From the NCBI GenBank assembly GCA_016705005.1, contig JADIZB010000016.1, positions 1-18,287 of the forward strand: a stretch of DNA of 18,287 nt, given 5' to 3'. Position 1 is the first letter of the stretch. Every line of letters begins with the position of its first letter. The stretch is from Bacteroidales bacterium. GTDB lineage: Bacteria > Bacteroidota > Bacteroidia > Bacteroidales > Lentimicrobiaceae. The notes below the pieces were generated by a model. It ran no database searches. It was given only the letters and a program-made list of their open reading frames with translations, and was not told where the DNA came from. Both the position numbers and the translations under genes were made by a program. Shown piece by piece: positions 1 through 7,192 of this stretch.

Positions 1-309
1 CGGCAAGAATATCGCCAAAATGATTGGAAAAAGCCACTTTGTTTTGAAGACGGCCCTGAAAAGACGCCCTCGTAGAAAACATCGCCAACCACCTGAAAAA
101 TCATACCTCAACTGGAACCGCGATTCGGTGAACGATGAACTGATTACCGATCACCTCAGGGATTTGTCGGATGGCAAGCTCTCCCCAGCGGGCCTGCGCC
201 TGGCGCACACCAACGATCTTCTGTCGAAACATTTGCAGGACAAACGCACCCCAGAACCAAAGCAATAACCGCAGGAAAAAATTCAACCCAAAAACGACAA
301 AACGCTTAA
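1..309 (+). pseudogene. DUF4290 family protein, 3' part, frame-broken
   Basis: This is the C-terminal part of a DUF4290 protein, a Bacteroidota family of unknown function. The coding path must be pieced together across frames. GKNIAKMI is read from base 2, EDGPEK from about base 46, then DALVENIANHLK. KSYLNWNRDSVNDELITDHL follows at about 103-162 and GLRLAHTNDLLSK to about 228. A last segment, TFAGQTHPRTKAITAGKN, runs to the TAA at 307-309. At least four frame changes are needed. Those I can reconstruct look like the loss of one base from a short run (AAGG to AAG, six A to five, four A to three). The gene lies 86 bp upstream of murA on the same strand. I recall this order from other Bacteroidota; the recognition is from memory of the family sequence. 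The 5' end is outside the window. Confidence 0.7.
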
Positions 310-322
310 ATTTCAAGCGTTT
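300..322 (+). other. Stem-loop overlapping the DUF4290 stop codon
   Basis: AAACGCTT at 300-307 pairs perfectly with AAGCGTTT at 315-322 around a 7-nt loop. A second small hairpin, GCGG/CCGC, follows at 323-332. There is no clear T-run on the + strand, so this is at most a weak terminator or an mRNA-end structure between DUF4290 and murA. It may also be chance. Confidence 0.25.
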
Positions 323-395
323 GCGGAACCGCAAAAAAATTAACTTGCGGACAGAAATCCTTCTTTTTGTGTATAATCCATCCATTTGTTAAGCT

Positions 396-1701
396 ATGAG
401 TTCGTTTGTCATTAACAGGGGGCAAAAAGCTTGCCAGTGGGAAATAACCCTGAGGAGCCAAAACTGGCTTTTGCAGATTTTGTGTACTTTACGTACTCCT
501 TACCCCGAAACTGTTACCATCGACAATATTCCTGTCAGGGATGTCAACAAACTGATAGAACTGCTCAGCGATATGGGCGTTCAGGTAACACCTGCCGGAA
601 AGGGAGTTATATCTTCAAAGCCGAAAACATCAACCTTGAGTACCTTAAGTCTGCGGATTTCGGGAAGGGCCGGACTGCGCGGATCGGTGATGATACTCGG
701 TCCACTGCTTGCCAGGTTTGGCAAAGGATACATCCCCCATCCCGGTGGCGACAAAATCGGACGTCGCAGGTTGGATACCCATTTATAGGTTTACAGAAAC
801 TTGGGTGCGAGGTTCGAATCAGAAGACCAAAAATTTTTACAGCATAGACGCTTCCGAGACAAGAGGCTCCTATATGTTGATGGACGAAGCTTCAGTTACC
901 GGAACAGCAAACGTTTTGATGGCCGCCGTGATGGCAAAAGAAAACCACCATCTTCAATGCCGCCTGCGAACCTTACCTGGTTCCGCTTTGCAGGATGCTC
1001 AACCGGATGGGGCGAAAATATCAGGAATAGGCTCAAACTGACCGCATAAAGAGGGTGTTGAAAATCTGGGTGGAACTACCACCTTGCTACCCGACGCAGT
1101 CGAGATCGGAGGCTTTATCAGGCTGGCTGCCGTGACTGGCTCAGACATCACCATCAAAGATGTTCGTTTCAATGACCGTGGGAGTTATTCCAGATGTTTT
1201 ATTCAAGCGACTGGGCATCAAACTTGAGCTCCGCGGCGATGATATTTATGTTCCCGCTCAGGAAACCTATGAGGTAGATACCTTCATGGACGGTTCCATT
1301 ATGACCATATCCGATGCCCCATGGCCAGGCTTCACCCCGATCTGGTCAGTATTGCACTTGATTAGTTGGCCACCCAGGCCAAGGGGCGAAGTGTACTCAT
1401 CAGAAAATGTTTGAAAGCCGCCTCTTTTTCGTGGATAAGCTTATTGACATGGGCGCCAGATCCTTTGTGACCACACAGGCCACCGTCATCGGACTGAATC
1501 ATCAAGGTTTGCACTTCGCGGCATCACCATATCGTCGCCAGATATCCAGGGCAGGAGTTGCCCTACTCATTGCGGCCCTCTATCCGCAAAAGGCACTTCA
1601 GTCAGATCGACAACATCGAACAAATTGACCGGAGTTACCAAAATATCGATGCCAGGCTTGAACACTTGCGCTGGGAGCGCGAGATTAACGATTTGACATA
1701 G
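396..1701 (+). pseudogene. murA: UDP-N-acetylglucosamine 1-carboxyvinyltransferase MurA, multiply frame-broken
   Basis: MurA transfers enolpyruvate from PEP to UDP-GlcNAc in the cytoplasm, the first committed step of peptidoglycan synthesis. Family blocks occur in order along the normal length of about 435 codons but in changing frames. These include MSSFVIN at 396, DVNKLIELLSDMGVQVTP, LRGSVMILGPLLARFGKGYI and HPGGDKIGRRRLDTH ending near 785. Further on come YMLMDEASVTGTANVLMAAV near 870-930, KRLGIKLELRGDDIYVPAQE near 1207-1266, and FESRLFFVDKLIDMGA. The last blocks are AGVALLIAA and IDARLEHL, then TAG at 1699-1701. At least eight frame changes are required, several in homopolymers. In the active-site loop, Asp (codon 750-752) stands where E. 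coli MurA has Cys115. As given the gene cannot make MurA. Since MurA is essential, sequence error is more likely than real decay. Confidence 0.9.
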
Positions 1702-1783
1702 TCGTTTTAAAAACTTCAACTGGCCAAGTTTAAAGCAGATGAGCGTTAATAACCTGTACTTGCCAACAATACGCCGAGCGGGG

Positions 1784-1992
1784 ATGATTGATTCGTGGAC
1801 ATTGGAAAACGGAAGAATATATTACTGAAAACGAAGAAATATGGTCAAAACATAGTAAAAATAAAGATGGGACTGAACAAACTGACTCCGGAAAAGATGC
1901 TGCCAATGAAGGGAGAACGAATCTCCAGGAGACAGAAAAAGGCATGCAAAAGGAGAATTGAACTTACACCAAAGGAATTGGCTGAGAACTAA
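1784..1992 (+). pseudogene. Possible grpE N-terminal remnant
   Basis: The 386 bp between murA and dnaJ has no intact gene. One frame at about 1803-1958 reads as a highly acidic and polar peptide (TENEEIWSKHSKNKDGTEQT, then SGKDAANEGRTNLQETEKGM), followed by a stop. Such composition is typical of the disordered N-terminus of GrpE, and grpE commonly lies directly upstream of dnaJ. An ATG at 1784 could be the start if one frame change is allowed. None of the conserved GrpE coiled-coil or C-terminal beta-domain blocks are visible, and the space is about 200 bp too short for a whole gene. The assignment rests on position and composition only. It could equally be an unrelated small gene or non-coding DNA. 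Confidence 0.3.
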
Positions 1993-2087
1993 GCAAGAAA
2001 CCCTGATTTTTTCATGCCGGTAAAATGATTCCGTCGACCGGAGTAAATAAAGATAAAACAACATCTGTAGCATAAAGCACATTCAAC

Positions 2088-3236
2088 GTGGCGAAAAGAG
2101 ATTATTACGAGATACTTGGCCTGGCGCGCAATGCCGGTGATGCTGAAATCAAAAAGGCATACCGCCAGATGGCGCTGAAATTCCATCCCGACAAGAACCC
2201 GGGAAACAAGGATGCCGAAGATCACTTTAAAGAAGCTGCCGAAGCTTATGAAGTACTGAGCAATCCTGACAAGAGGGCACGATACGATCAATACGGCCAC
2301 GACGGACTGCGCAATGGCGGCGGTGGTGGCGGTTACGGGGGTGGTATGAGCATGGACGATATCTTCAGTCAGTTCGGCGACATCTTCGGAAGTGCCTTTG
2401 GCGGTGGATTCGGCGGATTCAGCGGTGGAGGCTCAAGGCGAAGGGTCAACAAAGGCACCAACCTCAGGGTGAAGGTAAAACTCACCCTCGAAGAAATAGC
2501 CACCGGTGTTGAGAAAAAGATCAAAGTAAACAAACTGGTTTCATGCGATACCTGTCATGGCACAGGAGCTGCCGGCGGATCTTCATTTTCAAGCTGTTCA
2601 CATTGCCACGGTACCGGTCAGGTAACCAGGGTTACCAGTACTTTCCTGGGCCAGATGCAGACCACATCAACCTGTCCATACTGTAACGGTGAAGGACAAA
2701 CCATTACCAACAAATGTAACACCTGCGGTGGCAGCGGAACCACCAAGGGAGAAGACGTGCTCAGCCTTAATATTCCGGCAGGAGTTTCCGAAGGAATACA
2801 GCTTTCGGTTGGTGGCAAGGGCAATGCAGCTCCACGCGGGGTTCCCGGCGATCTGATCGTTCAGATCGAAGAGGTGCCCCATCCCGAACTGGTGCGCGAC
2901 GGGTCGAACATTCTTTACGAACATTATATCAGTTTCCCCGATGCAACGCTGGGTACCTCCATCGAAGTGCCTACCATTGAAGGAAAGGTCAGGATCAAGA
3001 TTGAACCAGGCACCCAGGGCGGAAAAGTGTTGCGTCTGAAAGGCAAGGGTGTTCCATCCCTCAACGGGTACGGCAGGGGTGATCAGCTGATCAACATCAG
3101 TGTATGGACACCCCGGAACCTGAACCGCCAGGAACAGGAGATCCTCGAACAACTGAAGAATTCTGAAAACTTCAAACCACATCCGGGAGCCAGGGATAAA
3201 TCATTCTTCGACAGAATGAAAGAGTATTTTCAATAG
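2088..3236 (+). CDS. dnaJ: Chaperone protein DnaJ (Hsp40)
   Basis: DnaJ is the co-chaperone that delivers unfolded proteins to DnaK and stimulates its ATPase in the cytoplasm. The 382-residue length is normal for a type I DnaJ. Residues 1-70 form the J domain with the HPD motif at 33-35. Residues 75-118 are Gly/Phe-rich. The zinc-binding domain has all four CxxCxGxG repeats: CDTCHGTG (153-160), CSHCHGTG (170-177), CPYCNGEG (196-203) and CNTCGGSG (210-217). The C-terminal substrate-binding domains follow, including GVPGDLIVQI and the GKGVP block. The start is GTG at 2088, the only start giving the invariant MAKRDYYEILG N-terminus; the sequence alone cannot tell a real GTG from a miscalled ATG. 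No strong Shine-Dalgarno sequence is present, as is usual in this phylum. The frame is intact, unlike the upstream genes. Confidence 0.97.
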   Translation: MAKRDYYEILGLARNAGDAEIKKAYRQMALKFHPDKNPGNKDAEDHFKEAAEAYEVLSNPDKRARYDQYGHDGLRNGGGGGGYGGGMSMDDIFSQFGDIFGSAFGGGFGGFSGGGSRRRVNKGTNLRVKVKLTLEEIATGVEKKIKVNKLVSCDTCHGTGAAGGSSFSSCSHCHGTGQVTRVTSTFLGQMQTTSTCPYCNGEGQTITNKCNTCGGSGTTKGEDVLSLNIPAGVSEGIQLSVGGKGNAAPRGVPGDLIVQIEEVPHPELVRDGSNILYEHYISFPDATLGTSIEVPTIEGKVRIKIEPGTQGGKVLRLKGKGVPSLNGYGRGDQLINISVWTPRNLNRQEQEILEQLKNSENFKPHPGARDKSFFDRMKEYFQ

Positions 3237-3257
3237 TTTTGTATTTCAAAGGGACTG

Positions 3258-3305
3258 ACCGGGGGATGATGCACGAACAGGCAGTTTTCATCCCCGGTTT
3301 TTTTT
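3258..3305 (+). terminator. Rho-independent terminator after dnaJ
   Basis: ACCGGGGGATGA at 3258-3269 pairs with TCATCCCCGGT at 3288-3298, with one bulged G. An 8-T run spans 3298-3305. It lies 21 bp past the dnaJ stop, so dnaJ and the ABC genes are probably separate transcripts. Confidence 0.88.
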
Positions 3306-3333
3306 AATCAACAGCATTTCTAACCGAAGCTTC

Positions 3334-4287
3334 ATGAGCTACTATTTTTCAGCAAAAAATATCACGAAAAGGTATGCAAACCATACCGCTCTCACCAGCG
3401 TAAGTATCGATGTTCCCAAACAGTGCATATTCGGTCTGTTGGGCCCGAATGGTGCAGGCAAAACATCCCTGATAAGAATTATCAATCAGATTACCGGACC
3501 TGACGAGGGTGAACTCTTCTTCGACAACGAAAAGCTGGCACCACATCATGTGGAACACATCGGCTATCTGCCTGAAGAAAGAGGCCTTTACAAGAAAATG
3601 AAAGTCGGTGAACAAGCCCTCTACCTGGCCCAGCTCAAGGGGGTGAGCAAAGCCGATGCCATGAAAAAACTCAGGTACTGGTTCGAAAAATTTGAAATTC
3701 AGGCCTGGTGGAATAAGAAGGTTGAAGAGCTTTCAAAAGGAATGCAGCAGAAGATTCAGTTTATCGTAACCATCATTCATGAGCCGTCACTGTTGATTTT
3801 TGATGAACCATTCAGTGGATTCGACCCCATCAATGTCAACATACTGAAGGAAGAAATCCTGAAACTGAGGGAGAACGGGGCTACGATCATTTTCTCGACC
3901 CACAACATGGGATCGGTCGAAGAGTTGTGCGACAACATAGCCCTGATCAACAATTCACACAAAATCCTGGAAGGAAAAGTCAGGGACATTAAGAACACCT
4001 ACAAGACAAACACCTTTTCGCTTGAATACAACGACTTCACCGGCTCTCTCAGCAGCATGATCCCCGCTGAATTTGAACTTCTTCATGAGCAAACCGAAGA
4101 TGGCATCAACAAGGCAACAATCCGTCTGCCGAAAGGTACCAGTCAGAATCAGCTGCTCACCCTGCTGATTCCGCATGTCACACTTCATTCGTTCAATGAG
4201 ATCATACCTTCGATGAATGATATTTTTATCGAAACCGTAAATGCCGCTGCCTCCAATTCCGTCAACCCTCTAAACAACCGGTCATGA
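3334..4287 (+). CDS. ABC-2 type transporter ATP-binding protein (NatA/YhaQ-like)
   Basis: This is the cytoplasmic ATPase of an ABC exporter, 317 residues. It has a Walker A motif GPNGAGKT (37-44), the ABC signature LSKGMQQK (133-140), Walker B LLIFDEP (153-159) and the H-loop His190. After about residue 220 comes a C-terminal extension resembling the DUF4162 tail seen on NatA-like ATPases, ending with a Ser/Asn-rich stretch. The signature is LSKGMQ rather than LSGGQ, as in this subgroup. The ATG at 3334 gives a normal N-terminus. The TGA stop overlaps the ATG of the permease (ATGA at 4284-4287), so the two genes are translationally coupled and form a transporter. The substrate cannot be read from the sequence; NatA relatives export Na+ or drugs/peptides. 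Family assignment is firm, function general. Confidence 0.93.
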   Translation: MSYYFSAKNITKRYANHTALTSVSIDVPKQCIFGLLGPNGAGKTSLIRIINQITGPDEGELFFDNEKLAPHHVEHIGYLPEERGLYKKMKVGEQALYLAQLKGVSKADAMKKLRYWFEKFEIQAWWNKKVEELSKGMQQKIQFIVTIIHEPSLLIFDEPFSGFDPINVNILKEEILKLRENGATIIFSTHNMGSVEELCDNIALINNSHKILEGKVRDIKNTYKTNTFSLEYNDFTGSLSSMIPAEFELLHEQTEDGINKATIRLPKGTSQNQLLTLLIPHVTLHSFNEIIPSMNDIFIETVNAAASNSVNPLNNRS

Positions 4288-5651
4288 ACAAGATCCTGCT
4301 CGTAATTAAACGCGAATACCTGTCAAGGGTTCAGAAGAAATCGTTTATCGTGATGACCATACTGGGTCCGATTCTCATGGCGGCACTTTTTATTGTCCCT
4401 GTTTATCTTTCACAGATTTCGGACGAAACCAAAAAGATCGATATCCTTGACGAAACCGGTTGGTTTATCAATAAATTCGAAAACTCTGATCGTTTTCACT
4501 TCGACTATGTTTACGATGATCTGGAAACAGCCAAAACCAACATATCTGTCAAAAAATTCGTCGGCTGTGATTTACAGTGAAAAACAGGCCAGCATCGACC
4601 TGAAGGGGTACATCAGGAATGTGATGGCCAAAGAGGTCGAAAGCCAGAAACTCAGGGGCTGAAATCCTGAAAGAAATCAGGAAAGTGAACCCGGAATACA
4701 AATCCATCGGTAACGATTCTCTCTCGAAAGAAGCATTGATCAGCGAAGAAATTCTGAAAAACATCAAGACAAACATAACCCTGACCGCGATACAAATGGG
4801 GGAAGAGGGCAAGGAAGAGGAAAGCTTTACCGAGGTCAGTATGGGTGTCGGTATGTTTGCAGGCATCCTGATCTATTTCTTTATCTTTCTGTTTGGTGCA
4901 CAGGTGATGCGCGGTGTGATTGAGGAAAAGACTAGCCGTATTGTTGAAGTCATTGTATCATCAGTAAAAACCCTTCCAGTTGATGATGGGAAAGATTGTC
5001 GGCATTGCCCTGGTGGGACTTACCCAGTTTATGCTCTGGGTAGTGCTGACGCTGGCCATTGTCACTGTTTTCAAAACTGTTGTTCCGGATAAGCTTGATA
5101 AAACAGATAACACCGAAATGTTCAACCCCGGCACCCGTATCCCGGTCGGCGATAATGCAGCAGCCGCTGCTCCTGAAAAAGAGGATTCCGGAAAGATGAA
5201 TGCCATTCTCGGAGGCTTCCAGAAGCTTAACTTCCTTGCGATTGCGCTTTCGTTCATATTTTACTTCCTTGGAGGTTATCTGCTTTACGGAGCTATGTTT
5301 GCCGCCATTGGCGCAGCGGTTGACAATGAAACCGACACCCAGCAATTTATGATGCCCGTGACGATACCGCTCATCCTATCGATTGTGATGGCTCAGTTTG
5401 TGATCAACAATCCCGAAGGCCCGATCGCTTTCTGGTTTTCGATGATTCCGTTCACCTCCCCCATCATCATGATGGTAAGGCTTCCGTTTGGTGTTGCACC
5501 CTGGGAACTTGCCCTGTCGATGGCTATACTTACTGTTACATTTGTTGGAGCGGTGTGGCTTGCCGGCCGTGTATACAGGACCGGAATCCTGATGTACGGA
5601 AAGAAAGTAAGCTGGGGCGAGATGTGGAAATGGCTGTTTTATAAAGGATAA
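4284..5651 (+). pseudogene. ABC-2 type transporter permease (NatB/YhaP-like), three frame changes
   Basis: This is the membrane partner of the ATPase it overlaps. The N-terminus MNKILLVIKREYLSRVQKKS is followed by a first membrane segment (about residues 23-43), then a long extracytoplasmic region. The hallmark EEKTSRIVEVIVSS sits at about 4921-4962, and four to five further hydrophobic segments follow. Three frame changes interrupt it. At about 4552 the frame moves to SSAVIYSEKQ. At about 4655-4662 it moves to AEILKEIRKVNPEYKS. At about 4968, a run of five A where four would restore the expected SSVKPFQLMMGKI moves it again. The joined length of about 455 residues is normal for the family. 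All three are one-base changes, so the gene is probably intact in the organism, but decay cannot be excluded. An Ala/Glu-rich insertion (DNAAAAAPEKEDSGK) lies between two membrane segments. Confidence 0.85.
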
Positions 5652-5676
5652 GAGGAATGACGAAGTACGAATGACG

Positions 5677-5703
5677 CCCTTCGACTACGCTCAGGATGAC
5701 AAA
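5677..5703 (+). repeat. Dispersed-repeat-like segment
   Basis: CCCTTCGACTACGCTCAGGA and the following ATGACAAA resemble a short intergenic sequence that I recall recurring in many Bacteroidota genomes. Only one copy is in this window, so the repeat status rests on recollection. It lies in the spacer 5652-6008, which holds no gene; the other contents of that spacer are the two arrays listed separately. Confidence 0.35.
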
Positions 5704-5874
5704 GTGGAAAGACTTTACGACCTGACCTCCTTGGCGGCCTGCCTGACGGCATCAGGGTTTAAGATTTATGAATGACGAATTTTCTGTATCAGATTTACTC
5801 CTTAATCCAACAGGGACATGGGGCGAGAGACACAGCTCCTTACTCCTTATTCCTTACCCGCCAAAAGCGGGCGA

Positions 5875-5970
5875 ACTCCTACTCCCTACTCCCTACTCCT
5901 TACTCACTACTCCCTACTCCCTACTCCCTACTCCCTACTCTACTCCCTACTCCCTACTCCCTACTCCTTA
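5875..5970 (+). repeat. Heptanucleotide tandem array (TACTCCC)n
   Basis: About 13 units of a 7-nt motif read as CTACTCC/TACTCCC. Some units are degenerate (CTACTCCTTACTCACTACTC near 5892-5911), and one unit is shortened near 5937-5943. A looser version (CTCCTTACTCCTTATTCCTT) precedes it at about 5836-5855. Because seven is not a multiple of three, the array reads as SLLPTPYSLLPTPY in several frames without being a gene. It ends 38 bp before the start codon of the sigma-54 regulator. Confidence 0.9.
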
Positions 5971-5974
5971 CTTC

Positions 5975-5998
5975 ACTCATAACTCATAACTCATAACT
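5975..5998 (+). repeat. Second heptanucleotide array (ACTCATA)3
   Basis: Three tandem ACTCATA units plus a partial one (ACTGA) lie directly after the TACTCCC array and 10 bp before the ATG at 6009. It probably overlaps the leader of the downstream gene. No TAnnTTTG promoter is visible in the array itself. Confidence 0.85.
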
Positions 5999-6008
5999 GA
6001 CTAAAAAA

Positions 6009-7172
6009 ATGGCACACATTTTAGTGATCGACGACGAAAGAAGCATCCGAAGCACCCTCAAAGAAATCCTTGAATATGAAGGATATCAGATGGATGAGGC
6101 GCCTGATGGGATGACAGCCCTGGAACTGGCATCGAAAGAGAAGTACGATGTTATCCTCTGCGACATTAAGATGCCCCAGATGGATGGGATTGAAGTGCTC
6201 GATAAGCTTCTTTTGATGAACGACACCCCTGTGGTGATGATTTCCGGCCATGGCAACATTGAAACAGCCGTGGATGCCATCAAGCGGGGAGCCTACGACT
6301 ATATTTCCAAGCCCCTCGACCTGAACCGGCTTTTGATTACCATCCGGAATGCCATGGAAAAAGGCAGCCTGGTTAAAGAAACGAGGGTACTGAAGCGCAA
6401 AGTGAGCAAGACCTATGAAATGGTGGGTGAATCGGAGCCCATCCGGCAGATCCGCACGATGATTGATAAGGTCGCACCGACCGATGCCAGAGTCCTGATC
6501 ACAGGAAGCAACGGCACCGGAAAGGAACTGGTTGCCCGCTGGCTTCATGAACTGAGCAACAGGGCTGAAGGCCCCTTTGTTGAAGTGAACTGCGCCGCAA
6601 TTCCCGGCGAACTGATTGAGAGTGTATTGTTTGGACACGAAAAAGGCTCATTTACTTCGGCCATAAAGCAACGGAAAGGCGACTTTGAACAGGCAAGCGG
6701 CGGAACACTCTTTCTCGATGAAATCGGTGATATGAGTCTCTCTGCCCAGGCCAAGGTGCTGCGCGCCCTTCAGGAAAACAAGATTATGAGGGTGGGCGGT
6801 GAAAAGGAAATACCGGTCGATGTGCGGGTGATTGCCGCTACCAATAAAAATCTGAAGGAAGAAATTGAACAACGGAATTTTCGTGAAGACCTCTACCACC
6901 GGCTGAGCGTTATCCTGATCCATGTGCCCTCGCTAAACGAACGGAAAGAAGATATTCCTCTGCTGGCCAACTACTTCATCACAGATATCTGCGAAACCAG
7001 CGGCAAACCAATGATGATGTTTGAAGAAGCCGCACTGACCGCCCTTCAGGAAATAACCTGGACCGGAAATATCAGGGAACTGAGAAATGTAGTTGAACGA
7101 CTGGCCATTCTGTGCGACGGAACCATCACCGCCGCTGATATTGCGCAATATGCCAGACCTCTGAAACAGTAA
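6009..7172 (+). CDS. Sigma-54 response regulator lacking a DNA-binding domain
   Basis: This is a two-component response regulator with a sigma-54-activating AAA+ domain, 387 residues, cytoplasmic. The receiver domain (1-120) has the acidic pair D8/D9, phospho-acceptor D52 in CDIKMP, S79 and K101. The AAA+ domain (about 138-365) has Walker A GSNGTGKE (166-173), Walker B GGTLFLDEIGD (231-241), FREDLYHRL with the arginine finger (291-299) and WTGNIRELRN (351-360). The sigma-54 contact loop reads GSFTSA (213-218) instead of GAFTGA. The protein stops about 27 residues after the AAA+ domain, too early for the Fis-type helix-turn-helix of NtrC. It should therefore work without direct DNA binding or through a partner. 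The frame is intact. It converges on the histidine kinase gene, with 20 bp between the stops, which makes that kinase a plausible partner. Confidence 0.94.
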   Translation: MAHILVIDDERSIRSTLKEILEYEGYQMDEAPDGMTALELASKEKYDVILCDIKMPQMDGIEVLDKLLLMNDTPVVMISGHGNIETAVDAIKRGAYDYISKPLDLNRLLITIRNAMEKGSLVKETRVLKRKVSKTYEMVGESEPIRQIRTMIDKVAPTDARVLITGSNGTGKELVARWLHELSNRAEGPFVEVNCAAIPGELIESVLFGHEKGSFTSAIKQRKGDFEQASGGTLFLDEIGDMSLSAQAKVLRALQENKIMRVGGEKEIPVDVRVIAATNKNLKEEIEQRNFREDLYHRLSVILIHVPSLNERKEDIPLLANYFITDICETSGKPMMMFEEAALTALQEITWTGNIRELRNVVERLAILCDGTITAADIAQYARPLKQ

Positions 7173-7192
7173 TATTTCCTGTTCGGGGAATT

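Noticed and set aside
2667..3182. 171-residue minus-strand ORF
   Set aside because: It is antisense to the C-terminal domain of dnaJ and shows no family motif.
4284..5651. Real degradation of the ABC permease as a pseudogene in the organism
   Set aside because: All three frame changes are single-base, the total length is normal and the partner ATPase is intact; sequence error is the simpler reading, so decay is not claimed.
5768..5996. Two ORFs reading as repeated LLPTPYS
   Set aside because: They are translations of the 7-nt tandem array in two frames and have no independent coding signal.
5836..5998. Possible CRISPR array
   Set aside because: The repeat unit is 7 nt with no spacers.
6021..6638. 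205-residue minus-strand ORF
   Set aside because: It is the shadow of the sigma-54 regulator, whose motifs are unmistakable in the + frame.
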